Of a DNA stretch of 64,000 nucleotides, positions 17,203 through 25,270 are shown piece after piece. Every line of letters begins with the position of its first letter. Position 1 is the first letter of the stretch. Both the position numbers and the translations under genes were made by a program. Location: positions 62,001 through 126,000 of the forward strand of contig CAJTPW010000001.1 in assembly GCA_910578465.1 (NCBI GenBank). Reading direction: 5' to 3'. The notes below the pieces were generated by a model that ran no database searches, was not told where the DNA came from, and saw nothing but the letters and a program-made list of their open reading frames with translations. Source of the DNA: an uncultured Vampirovibrio sp. GTDB lineage: Bacteria > Cyanobacteriota > Vampirovibrionia > Gastranaerophilales > Gastranaerophilaceae.

Positions 17203-18031
17203 CAAGCGTAATCTTCCCTATTTTTCCGTCTCTGAAATTTGATAATATAAACTGTGAACACCTGACTACATCAGGCATTCCATCTTTTATAAGCCAGTTT
17301 CTTTTTAGTGCGATGTTTTCAATTGTAACTTCTTCATTTTCCAAATTATAATATTCACGCACATTTTTTTCATACCTGCCCGAAAGAAGCCTCAAAAGCT
17401 CTCTTGCAACATGTTCGTTATCATAGGCATTTTCGCCTATTGAATTTACACAGGCCAATTTTAGTGCCGTTTCCTGATCGGGCTGTGCCATAGGAATTAT
17501 CCCAGGAGTATCCAGAAGTTCGATTTTTTCATGCACGCGAACCCACTGCTGCTGTCTTGTGACGCCTGCTCTTGCACCTGTTTTTGTCTTTGATTTTTTA
17601 ATCAATCTGTTTATTGTGCTTGATTTGCCGACATTTGGCATTCCTGCAACCATAACCCTTATAGGCCTTGGTAAAAGCCCTTTTGCTACCATTTTTTCAA
17701 TAACGGGTTTAGATACATCCAAAATTTTATTAATTATTATATTCATATCTTTGTGACTTCCGTTTGTGGTTAAAAGGCAGGTTGCGCCCGTTTCTTCTTC
17801 AATTCTTTTTTTCCATTTTAAATTTTCATGTTCATCGGAAAGGTCACACTTATTTAAAAGAATAATTCTCGGCTTATCTTTGAATAATGCCTTTGTGTTC
17901 CCGTAAGAGCTTGATTTGGGGATTCGTGCGTCCAAAACCTCTAATATTACATCAACAAGGTTTAACTTTTCTTTCAAGGCGCGCTCTGCTTTTGCAATGT
18001 GCCCCGGATACCAGTGTATGTGGTTATTCAT
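17183..18031 (-). CDS. rbgA: Ribosome biogenesis GTPase YlqF/RbgA
   Basis: RbgA is a circularly permuted GTPase needed for late assembly of the large ribosomal subunit. The permuted motif order is visible: NKCD (G4) near residue 60 comes before GMPNVGKSS (G1) near 130 and LDTPG (G3) near 173. The HWYPGHIAKAERALKEKL start is typical. Length is 282 residues, normal for the family. It sits between rplS and rnhB on the minus strand, a common ribosome-related neighbourhood. Confidence 0.95.
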   Translation of the reverse strand: MNNHIHWYPGHIAKAERALKEKLNLVDVILEVLDARIPKSSSYGNTKALFKDKPRIILLNKCDLSDEHENLKWKKRIEEETGATCLLTTNGSHKDMNIIINKILDVSKPVIEKMVAKGLLPRPIRVMVAGMPNVGKSSTINRLIKKSKTKTGARAGVTRQQQWVRVHEKIELLDTPGIIPMAQPDQETALKLACVNSIGENAYDNEHVARELLRLLSGRYEKNVREYYNLENEEVTIENIALKRNWLIKDGMPDVVRCSQFILSNFRDGKIGKITLDEYGEC

Positions 18032-18098
18032 GAAACTTTTCCTTATATTGCCTCAAAATTGCCCGCCTTAACCTTGTCCGTTAATATTCTTAATACTT

Positions 18099-18134
18099 AA
18101 AAATGCCGCAGAAACAAGCTTTTGCGGCATTTTT
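18099..18134 (-). terminator. Terminator after rplS
   Basis: AAAAATGCCGCA and TGCGGCATTTTT form a perfect stem with a 12-base loop just downstream of rplS on the minus strand, so ylqF probably has its own promoter or relies on read-through. Confidence 0.85.
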
Positions 18135-18161
18135 ACATAAAAACCTTTATTTTTTCCAGGT

Positions 18162-18515
18162 CTATCTTTTTTCAAGTTTTTCTCTGATTCTTGTAGCTTT
18201 GCCTGAACGTTCTCTTAAGTAGTAAAGTTTGGAGCGTCTTACATCCCCTTTTCTTAATACCTGGATTCTTTCAACCCTTGGAGAGTAAATTGCAAAAACT
18301 CTTTCTACACCGATACCCTGAAAAATCTTTCTTACGGTAACGGTTTTGTTTATGCCTGAACCGTGTTTTTTAATCACAGTGCCTTCAAAAGCCTGTGTTC
18401 TTTCTTTGTTTCCTTCGATAATTCTAACGAAAACCTTAACGGTATCACCCGGGTTAATTTCGGGCATTTCTTTTTGCGTATATTCTTTTTCCAATTCGCT
18501 GATGATAGGGTTCAT
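18162..18515 (-). CDS. rplS: Large ribosomal subunit protein bL19
   Basis: bL19 sits at the 30S-50S interface. The 117-residue protein has the family pattern: INPGDTVKVFVRIIEGNKERTQAFEGTVI, GINKTVTVRKIFQGIGVERVF, and the basic tail KGDVRRSKLYYLRERSGKATRIREK. A ribosome site (AAAGGAAAAGG region) precedes the ATG. Identity is clear. Confidence 0.98.
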   Translation of the reverse strand: MNPIISELEKEYTQKEMPEINPGDTVKVFVRIIEGNKERTQAFEGTVIKKHGSGINKTVTVRKIFQGIGVERVFAIYSPRVERIQVLRKGDVRRSKLYYLRERSGKATRIREKLEKR

Positions 18516-18748
18516 TTTATTTACCTTTTCCTTTGTTAATAATAGTTTATGTCACACGAAATCTACTGTACAAATGATACTACATTAAACAAATATAATA
18601 TTCAAGCACAATTTGTAAATATTTTTTAAGTTTTACTTCAAAACCGTGCCATGGTTAAGTCAAAACGAGTAAATTACGATTTTTAAACAACTTTTGTCTT
18701 AAAAACTTAAAAAAATCCTTGAAATTAAAAAGGAAACAAGCTTCACCG

Positions 18749-18964
18749 CTATTTTTTGCAAAATTCTATGTTATACCCTATTATGCCGCAGATAAGTTCC
18801 ATTTCCTTAAAGCTTATGATTTCCTTCCTTATTCTGTTTGAAATAAGCTGGTTTGTATATTTTCTGCCCGTTGCTTTTGTCATCTCCTCCGCAAGCTCTA
18901 CGTAATTCCAGCCTGCGGCGACAATTATGCTTTTTATCTTATCTCTTATCCCCATATTTAACAT
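18749..18964 (-). CDS. Small HTH (Cro-like) regulator divergent from giant prepilin-like gene
   Basis: The 71-residue protein is almost only a helix-turn-helix: IRDKIKSIIVAAGWNYVELAEEM, then NQLISNRIRKEIISFKEMELIC. This resembles small phage-type Cro/C1 repressors, although the loop between helices is longer than usual. A second ATG three codons in is possible and no clear ribosome site is seen. It is transcribed away from the 892-residue glycine-rich gene, with a 9-bp inverted repeat in the shared intergenic region, so it is a candidate regulator of that gene. Role inferred from position. Confidence 0.7.
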   Translation of the reverse strand: MLNMGIRDKIKSIIVAAGWNYVELAEEMTKATGRKYTNQLISNRIRKEIISFKEMELICGIIGYNIEFCKK

Positions 18965-18991
18965 GTTGACATATAAGAAATGATTTTGTAC

Positions 18992-19012
18992 AATTCATTA
19001 TAATAATGAATT
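18992..19012. promoter_or_regulatory. Palindrome, candidate operator between HTH and prepilin-like genes
   Basis: AATTCATTA and TAATGAATT form a perfect 9-bp inverted repeat with a 3-base spacer. A further half-site (ATTCATTAAT) is at 19031-19040. It lies within the divergent intergenic region at a position where it could overlap both promoters. The local AT richness raises the chance of accidental palindromes. Confidence 0.5.
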
Positions 19013-19111
19013 AACATTATAATAAAGAAAATTCATTAATAAACTTAATAAAGTTTTATCGTCAAATATTGAAATTGTTTTATTTGTTTATCTTAAATAA
19101 AGGTTACGAAA

Positions 19112-21790
19112 ATGAAAAATTGTTTATCGTCTTTTGGTGTGCGCTTGCGTGCCTTCTCTCTTGTTGAAATGCTTATGGCGCTTCTTGTTGCCTCACTTCT
19201 TATGGCAGCCCTCGCCCCCGTTATGACAAAGAAAATAAATGAAGGCATAACAATATCGGTAGAGGGAACCATTCCCGGCAAGAAAACAAAAACCCACGAA
19301 ATAACTTACGGTTCTGCGGAATGTCCTGCAGGCACAGGTGAAGTTAAAACGGATTCTGACGGAAGTCAATATTGTGAGGGTGAATTTGTTGTTCCAACGG
19401 GATATAACGGTAATATGAAAGTAACTGTGGTAGGCGCAGGTGGCGGCGGTTCTGCAGCATCTACTGCAGGATATACAGAATATAAAAATCCTGGAGACGG
19501 GCAGACATTTTTGGTGCCCCCTTTTGTAAACAAAGTTGAAGCCACCCTCATAGGCGGCGGTGCTGCAGGCGGAGCAGGCGGGAAACGTGAAATGTATAAA
19601 GACTGGACGAATGGCGGAATGTTTATTTGGGATGATATACCGGCTGACATTAGAAATACTTATGTAAAAGTAACAGCTTGCGGAGGCGGAGGCGGAGGAG
19701 GAGGCTTATTGTCTCCAAGTGATGATTTTCATTGGATTTCCGCTGGTGGCGGCGGTTCCGGCGGATATGTAAAAGATGTAGTGAAACACATACCATCTTC
19801 GGGTAATATTTCTTTTGTAATAGGCGGAGGTGGCGGCCACGGGGGCAGTAATAACGCTTGTGGTGGAAATGGCCGTCCTGCGAACGGAGGTGGCGGTGGC
19901 GGGGAATGCGGTGTTAATCCTAATTATGGCAAGGGTCATGGTGAAGGAGGTGCTGGTGGAACAAAGAACGCGGATGCAGTTGGGTATACCCTTGCGAAGG
20001 GCGGTTCAGGAGGCATGGATGGAACCCTTACAAGCATATCAGCTTTGGGGCAAGGAGGACTTACAACCATAGCCGGCAATGGCGGAAATGCTTGGGGTGC
20101 TTTGATTGATGCGGTAAGCATGGGTGGCGGTTCAGGCGGCGTCTTAGGTGGTGGTGGCGGCGGAGCATCAGGCGAAGGAGGCGCCGGCGGCGGAGGCGGT
20201 GCGACACGAATTTCGGGGTTTGCTTCGGGAGATGTTGTTTTAGCATCAGGAGGCGGTGGTGGTGTTAATGTTAGCGGTGGCAATTATCAAAGAGGCGGAG
20301 GAGGAGGTGGCGGTGGCGGTACAGGTGGCGGAGCAGGTGGATTTTATATCCATGCAAATCCCGGGAGAGCTGGTTTTGGTGGAGCAGGTGGTGAAAACGG
20401 AGTATGGGGTCTTGGCGGTGTTATATCTGATTTGCCAAGTGAATGGGCAAATAATTGTTCAGGAGGACAGGGGCAAACAGGGTATGTGTGGCAAACAGAC
20501 GGCAAAGATGGAGCAGTCAGAATTTATTATGCCGCAAATGCTTCAGGCGGATCTGGCGGCGGAGGTGGCGCCATTGTTCCATATCAGGAAGTTTTGGTAA
20601 ATCCACTTGAAACTTTAGTATTGAACATAGGTCAAAGAGCAGCGGGTGGAACAACCGGCGGATACAAGTCTGACGGTAGTTTTGTCGGAGGATATGCAGG
20701 CAGCGTAGGTGCTGAAACCCTTCTTAAAAGAAATGTGGACATTTTACTTAGAACAAATACAGGTCACTGGACTCATCAAGGTATGTTTGAAGGGGGATGT
20801 CCAAATGTAGTATGTCGCTCGGGTTCCGTGTTTGATGGAAAAAGCCAAGTGTATGCAAACAGCTGGAATGGAGCTTCAAATGTTAACGGGCTTGCATCAG
20901 ATAACAGACCATGGGGCAGCGAAACAGCAGGGGCTGTTAATTCTAACGGAGGACGCGGCGGATATGTAAATGTTTTTGGAGAACAGTTTTGTACGCCCGG
21001 GGCTGGCGGGACAGTCTCTCATCCTGACGGGTATGATGCAGCGGGTTACGGCTGTGGGGGTGGCGGTGGAAGCCGCGGCGGAAAGGGCGGTTCGGGTTCG
21101 GGCGGCTATGCAAGAATAAGCTGGAATGAATACTGGGATATTGCAACAAACACTTATAAATACGCGGAAAATGGCGGCGGAGGCGGCGGAGCAAGCGGCA
21201 ATGTTATGGTTTATATGCTGACAGGGGTAAAAAGCGGCCAAAAAATAAAAATTAGAATAGGAAAAGGCGGTACTGAAGGATACGCAGTTTCAAATGCGCA
21301 AAGCGGCGAGTTTGTTTCCGCAAGAAAGGGCGGAGACACGGTTTTTGCGCTTGGAACCGGTAGGGCGATAAAAGCAGGCGGCGGAGGTGGCGGAATATTC
21401 CCGAAAATTGAAGACGGGGTATTGAAAAACGGTGAAGGCGGGGCTAAATCATCCCTTTGCAGTGCTGAAAACAAAGATTATTATAAAACGCCATGCAGCG
21501 CTAATGTTAAAACAAATTGCTGCATAAAAGGAGCGGCAGGCAGTAATGCCGAAAAAGCAAAAGGCGGCAGCGGTGCTAATTTGGAAAGTTATGGTATGGG
21601 CGGCGGTGTAAGAAACCCCGGCAGCGGAACGACAGACGGACTTGATGCCAATATTTCAGGCTATGGTGCAGGGGGCGGAGGCGCTTCACTCAGAGATTTA
21701 GGGGTTGTAAATATCTCTGAAACCACCGCCAATCCTACAAGAGGAGGCGCAGGCTCCAACGGCAAAATCCTGCTTGAATGGCAGGAATAA
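19112..21790 (+). CDS. Giant glycine-rich protein with type IV prepilin-like N terminus
   Basis: The 892-residue protein starts with a short basic leader and AFSLVEMLMALLVASLLMAA (residues about 14-33). This is the F-x-L-V-E class III prepilin signature and hydrophobic helix, with Ala rather than the usual Gly before the cleavage site. A conserved ISVEGTIPGKK segment follows, then about 800 residues dominated by GGGG/GAGG runs alternating with short beta-like segments, cysteines and aromatic residues, ending GSNGKILLEWQE. The N terminus suggests assembly into or export by a type IV pilus/type II secretion system; the glycine-rich body is probably an extended adhesive surface domain (inference). 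A ribosome site (AAAGG) and a terminator flank it. It is a paralogue of the gene at 43728-46322. Confidence 0.85.
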   Translation: MKNCLSSFGVRLRAFSLVEMLMALLVASLLMAALAPVMTKKINEGITISVEGTIPGKKTKTHEITYGSAECPAGTGEVKTDSDGSQYCEGEFVVPTGYNGNMKVTVVGAGGGGSAASTAGYTEYKNPGDGQTFLVPPFVNKVEATLIGGGAAGGAGGKREMYKDWTNGGMFIWDDIPADIRNTYVKVTACGGGGGGGGLLSPSDDFHWISAGGGGSGGYVKDVVKHIPSSGNISFVIGGGGGHGGSNNACGGNGRPANGGGGGGECGVNPNYGKGHGEGGAGGTKNADAVGYTLAKGGSGGMDGTLTSISALGQGGLTTIAGNGGNAWGALIDAVSMGGGSGGVLGGGGGGASGEGGAGGGGGATRISGFASGDVVLASGGGGGVNVSGGNYQRGGGGGGGGGTGGGAGGFYIHANPGRAGFGGAGGENGVWGLGGVISDLPSEWANNCSGGQGQTGYVWQTDGKDGAVRIYYAANASGGSGGGGGAIVPYQEVLVNPLETLVLNIGQRAAGGTTGGYKSDGSFVGGYAGSVGAETLLKRNVDILLRTNTGHWTHQGMFEGGCPNVVCRSGSVFDGKSQVYANSWNGASNVNGLASDNRPWGSETAGAVNSNGGRGGYVNVFGEQFCTPGAGGTVSHPDGYDAAGYGCGGGGGSRGGKGGSGSGGYARISWNEYWDIATNTYKYAENGGGGGGASGNVMVYMLTGVKSGQKIKIRIGKGGTEGYAVSNAQSGEFVSARKGGDTVFALGTGRAIKAGGGGGGIFPKIEDGVLKNGEGGAKSSLCSAENKDYYKTPCSANVKTNCCIKGAAGSNAEKAKGGSGANLESYGMGGGVRNPGSGTTDGLDANISGYGAGGGGASLRDLGVVNISETTANPTRGGAGSNGKILLEWQE

Positions 21791-21823
21791 TTCTTAAATT
21801 TACGATATAAACAACAACTTTTC

Positions 21824-21858
21824 GGTGCTGTTTCTTGTAACCTCAGCACCTTTTTTTT
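21824..21858 (+). terminator. Terminator after first giant prepilin-like gene
   Basis: GGTGCTG (21824-21830) pairs with CAGCACC (21844-21850), followed by eight Ts. The flanking ACAACTTTTCGG and the loop TTGTAACCT are also found at the terminator of the second paralogue. Confidence 0.9.
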
Positions 21859-22000
21859 AGCGGATTTTGCATGATGCGGCAGCGCAAGAGCATCTTTTGT
21901 GAACAGATTAATCTAAAACCTGTAAGCCTGCAATAATTCAAGATAACACAAATTACTTGCAATCTAAACAAAATAAAAAGAAATGTTATATAATGTTCCT

Positions 22001-23719
22001 ATGAAAAAGGTTTCAATTGCGCTGATTGTATTGGTTTTTCTGCTTTTTTGGGCTTTTAAATGCCAAAAAGACCGTGAAATTGAGGTTTTAGAGGTCATAG
22101 AAGCTGATAAAATCGTTCTTGATTTAAACTTTAACCATATTAAAGATGAAAATGAAATATTTCAAATTGACGGAATTGAGGTATTTTCTTTAAAAAATGC
22201 TTTAAATATAGCAAAAAAGCTTGATATGACAGAGTTTGAAGCAATCTGCGCCGCAAAAGCCGCAAAAAAATATGCCGTTTCAAAACTTCTGGGCAGAAAA
22301 ATCATACTAAAGGAAAATTCAAATCGTGCTAAAGATTTGAAAAACGAAAAATACGGTAAAAACGGGTCTATAAGGCTTGGGAGAGTTGAACTTGACGGGA
22401 AAGATTTTGCTGAAAGCCTTATTAAAGAAGGCTTTGCACTTGCTTTAAATGAAAAAGATTTTATTCGTTATAAAATTCTTGAAAACCCGCACACTATAAA
22501 GAAAAACGCCAAATTTTGCACATCTTTTCGTTCTAAAAAAAACGACCTTCATTTTTTAAAAACTAAGGAAAAACAACCTTCTTGCCGTAAGATGATTCTT
22601 CCGACAGTTGTATACAGTGAATCTCCGACCCTTAAATACCATGACGTCACAATTTTTCTAAATAATCCGAATGAATTTAAAATGCCTTCAAGTTCAGTAA
22701 GAACAAGGGCAGGCAAAATTTTATTAAAAAATATAAATGAAGCAAAAAAGAGTATAGATTTTGCGCTCTATGGTCTTGACAGGCAGGATGAAATTTTAGC
22801 GGCTCTTTTAAATGCGAAAAAAAGAGGAGTAAAAATCCGTGGTGTTGTGGATACAAAAGCTGACGGGACATATGTTTACGCCGATACAAAAAAGCTTGTG
22901 GAAAATTTTAATGCCGTACCTGATTTGAAAAGTTCCAATATGCACAATAAATTTTTCATTTTTGATGACGACAAAGTTTTTACAGGAACAATGAATTTGT
23001 CGACAACCGGAACGGGCGGCTACAACGCTAATACGGCGATTTTGATAAAAAACGTTACCGTTGCAAATGCCTACAGGAGCGAATTTGAGCAAATGTTTAA
23101 CGGAAAATTCCAAGAAATCAGAAGCATTCCAGGCGTTAAAAGTGTAAATTTGGGGGCAGTCGGAGAACTCGATATTTACTTTTCGCCTGCGGGAAATCCT
23201 CTGGTGAATGGGGTTTTACCCCTAATTAAAAATGCCAAAAAAGAAATTTATGTGAGCATTTTTTATCTGACTCACAGAGAAATAATTGAAGCTCTGATTT
23301 TGGCAAAGTCCCGCGGAGCAGATGTTCGCATAATATACGATGCTGTCGGAGCCAATAATATGAAGGCTCTTGTCGATATGATGAGGTCGAAAGGATTGAA
23401 ATTAAAGGTTGAAAACTGGGGCGGGAAAGACCATGAAAAAAATATTGTAATCGATGGTGAAATTTTTATAACGGGAAGCGCGAATTTTTCATATTCGGGG
23501 ATGAAAAAGAACGATGAAAATGTATTAATCTTTAAAAGCCCTGTTGTTGCAAGGTTTTACAGAGATTATTTTTTAAAATTATATGACGGTATTGATGAAA
23601 AATATTTAAAATTCAGCCCGCGTGCGGAAAGTTTTGAGAGCGGAAACTCTTGCTATGACGGGCTTGACAATAATTTTGACGGAAAAATCGATAAAGATGA
23701 TTCAGGTTGTAAGAAATAA
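22001..23719 (+). CDS. Membrane-anchored SNase-like plus phospholipase-D-like nuclease fusion
   Basis: The protein begins with a membrane or lipoprotein-like segment (KKVSIALIVLVFLLFWAFKC). Residues about 30-170 resemble a staphylococcal-nuclease fold (AAKKYAVSKLLGRKIIL; GSIRLGRVELDGKDFAESLIKEGFALAL). Two PLD-type domains follow with HKD motifs MHNKFFIFDDDKVFTGTMNLS and DHEKNIVIDGEIFITGSANFS. The tail CYDGLDNNFDGKIDKDDSGC looks like a short calcium- or metal-binding loop. This suggests an extracytoplasmic nuclease, perhaps for DNA scavenging or competitor DNA; the role is inferred. The ATG at 22001 lacks a ribosome site, and TATAAT lies six bases before it, so the mRNA may be leaderless; ATG 21983 is an alternative. 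Confidence 0.85.
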   Translation: MKKVSIALIVLVFLLFWAFKCQKDREIEVLEVIEADKIVLDLNFNHIKDENEIFQIDGIEVFSLKNALNIAKKLDMTEFEAICAAKAAKKYAVSKLLGRKIILKENSNRAKDLKNEKYGKNGSIRLGRVELDGKDFAESLIKEGFALALNEKDFIRYKILENPHTIKKNAKFCTSFRSKKNDLHFLKTKEKQPSCRKMILPTVVYSESPTLKYHDVTIFLNNPNEFKMPSSSVRTRAGKILLKNINEAKKSIDFALYGLDRQDEILAALLNAKKRGVKIRGVVDTKADGTYVYADTKKLVENFNAVPDLKSSNMHNKFFIFDDDKVFTGTMNLSTTGTGGYNANTAILIKNVTVANAYRSEFEQMFNGKFQEIRSIPGVKSVNLGAVGELDIYFSPAGNPLVNGVLPLIKNAKKEIYVSIFYLTHREIIEALILAKSRGADVRIIYDAVGANNMKALVDMMRSKGLKLKVENWGGKDHEKNIVIDGEIFITGSANFSYSGMKKNDENVLIFKSPVVARFYRDYFLKLYDGIDEKYLKFSPRAESFESGNSCYDGLDNNFDGKIDKDDSGCKK

Positions 23720-23814
23720 AATTTCAATCTCTTTTAAAAAAATGCAATACAGACAATAAAACTCTTTATACTGGCCCAAAAATCCTATAAACAGTCTATC
23801 TTGGCTCAATTTGT

Positions 23815-23843
23815 TTGCAAGCGGGGTATTTTTCGGGTAAAAT
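23815..23843 (+). promoter_or_regulatory. Sigma-70-like promoter for the micro-protein/M23 peptidase operon
   Basis: TTGCAA (23815-23820) is separated by 17 bases from TAAAAT (23838-23843), about 38 bases upstream of the small membrane-protein start. Confidence 0.55.
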
Positions 23844-23880
23844 GTTTAGGGAAGTAATATTCAAAGGATAATGGGGATAA

Positions 23881-23988
23881 ATGGAATTTTTTAGAAAGAA
23901 CAGAAGAATTATAGTTTTAGTCCTTGTAATTACCGTTGCAGCCTGGATGATAGGCGCTACGATATTATTGCCGCTTTTAGCAAGTTAG
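23881..23988 (+). CDS. 35-residue single-pass membrane micro-protein
   Basis: The short frame MEFFRKNRRIIVLVLVITV... continues AAWMIGATILLPLLAS and stops at TAG. It has a basic N terminus (RKNRR) and one membrane helix of about 22 residues. A good ribosome site (GGGGATAA just before the ATG), an upstream promoter and only ten bases to the next gene support translation. The next gene, an M23 peptidase activator, has no ribosome site of its own and is probably translationally coupled. No family is recognised; a role in the envelope-hydrolase unit is inference. Confidence 0.65.
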   Translation: MEFFRKNRRIIVLVLVITVAAWMIGATILLPLLAS

Positions 23989-23998
23989 TTTTGAATTT

Positions 23999-25141
23999 AT
24001 GGTAAAAAAAACAGTAAAAACGTTAATATGTCTGCTTTTTGCTTTCATTTTGCTTTCGCAGAATGCGGTCGTTTTTGCTGCGAATAATTCCAAAACTCAA
24101 ATTGAGCAAAAGCGTGCTCAGGCAAAGAAAGAGATACACAAACTGAAACTTTTGGAAAAAATTGAGACAAATAAACTTTATCGAAACCAGAAGAAGCTGG
24201 AGCAGACCGAACAGGGGCTTTATTACAACAAACAACAGTATAAAAATGCGCAAGAAGAGCTTTACACGCTTCAGGTGCAGCTTGAAAATGCCCTTAGAAA
24301 CTACAGAGCGCAGCAATATGCCACAAATAAAAGAATTGTACAGATTTTTAAGACCAAAAGAAAGAACTACATTGAATTTTTGCTTGCAGCAAAGAATGTA
24401 AACGATTTTTTGGACAGGATTTATTTTGAAAATATCGTAATGGATATAGACAGGCAAAAAATTGCCCGAACCCAAGAGAGGACAAGGCAAATAAGGGAAT
24501 TGACCCGTCGTCTTGAAAGCCAGAAAAACGAACTGAAAGCCTCTATTGAGACTATGAACCGCCAGCAAAAGAATATTCAAAGCGCAATTTCACATAATGA
24601 AAAGATGATACACAAGCTGAAAACAGACCGCTCTACCTGGGAAAAGTCTGAAAGAGAGCTTGCGCGCCAGTCTAAACAGATTGAGGATATGATTAATAAA
24701 ACGGTTAATAGAACCGCAAAAACAACCTCAATTACAACAACGGCAAACTTTGTAAGACCTGTTGCAGGGCCTTGCACATCTCCTTACGGGACAAGAATTC
24801 ACCCGATATTCAAAAAACAGATTTTCCATTCGGGTGTTGATATCGGGGCGCCGTACGGTGCAAACGTGAAAGCTGCAAACTCGGGTAAAGTAATATTTAC
24901 GGGCTGGTATGGCGGATACGGGAAAGTTGTAATTATAGACCACGGTAAAGTTGGCGGCGTGCCGACAACAACGCTCTATGCCCATCTTTCAAGCTACAGA
25001 GTTGCAAAAGGGGCGTCCGTTTACAGGGGTCAGGTTATTGCAAATATAGGAACAACGGGATATTCAACAGGGCCGCATTTGCATTTTGAGGTTAGAAGAA
25101 ACGGTGCAACAACCAATCCTTTCAACTACATCCCAAGATAA
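23999..25141 (+). CDS. Murein hydrolase activator, EnvC/NlpD-type M23 peptidase with coiled coil
   Basis: The 380-residue secreted protein has a signal peptide (residues 1-28, ending VFAA), a long coiled coil (about 30-235) and a C-terminal LytM/M23 domain (about 265-375). The metal-site motifs FHSGVDIG, TLYAHLSS and GPHLHFEVR are present, so it may be an active endopeptidase and not only an amidase activator as in EnvC. Coiled-coil plus LytM proteins act in septal peptidoglycan splitting. It starts ten bases after the micro-protein. Confidence 0.92.
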   Translation: MVKKTVKTLICLLFAFILLSQNAVVFAANNSKTQIEQKRAQAKKEIHKLKLLEKIETNKLYRNQKKLEQTEQGLYYNKQQYKNAQEELYTLQVQLENALRNYRAQQYATNKRIVQIFKTKRKNYIEFLLAAKNVNDFLDRIYFENIVMDIDRQKIARTQERTRQIRELTRRLESQKNELKASIETMNRQQKNIQSAISHNEKMIHKLKTDRSTWEKSERELARQSKQIEDMINKTVNRTAKTTSITTTANFVRPVAGPCTSPYGTRIHPIFKKQIFHSGVDIGAPYGANVKAANSGKVIFTGWYGGYGKVVIIDHGKVGGVPTTTLYAHLSSYRVAKGASVYRGQVIANIGTTGYSTGPHLHFEVRRNGATTNPFNYIPR

Positions 25142-25270
25142 GCGCATATCGGGCGGTATAGTTCTTAAGTGTGATTTTAACTTTTTGCGTGATTTTTAAA
25201 GATTTTTGATGTAGAATATATTTTATCCGCAAGGTATATTTGCGGTTTCAAAATTGGGGAGAATATCAAG

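Noticed and set aside
19366..21474. Several long Pro-rich or Pro/Ala-rich reading frames opposite and out of frame in the giant glycine-rich genes (also 43638-46326)
   Set aside because: They mirror GGN/GGC glycine codons as proline, alanine or arginine runs, lack ribosome sites and change with the sense gene; shadows of the real genes.
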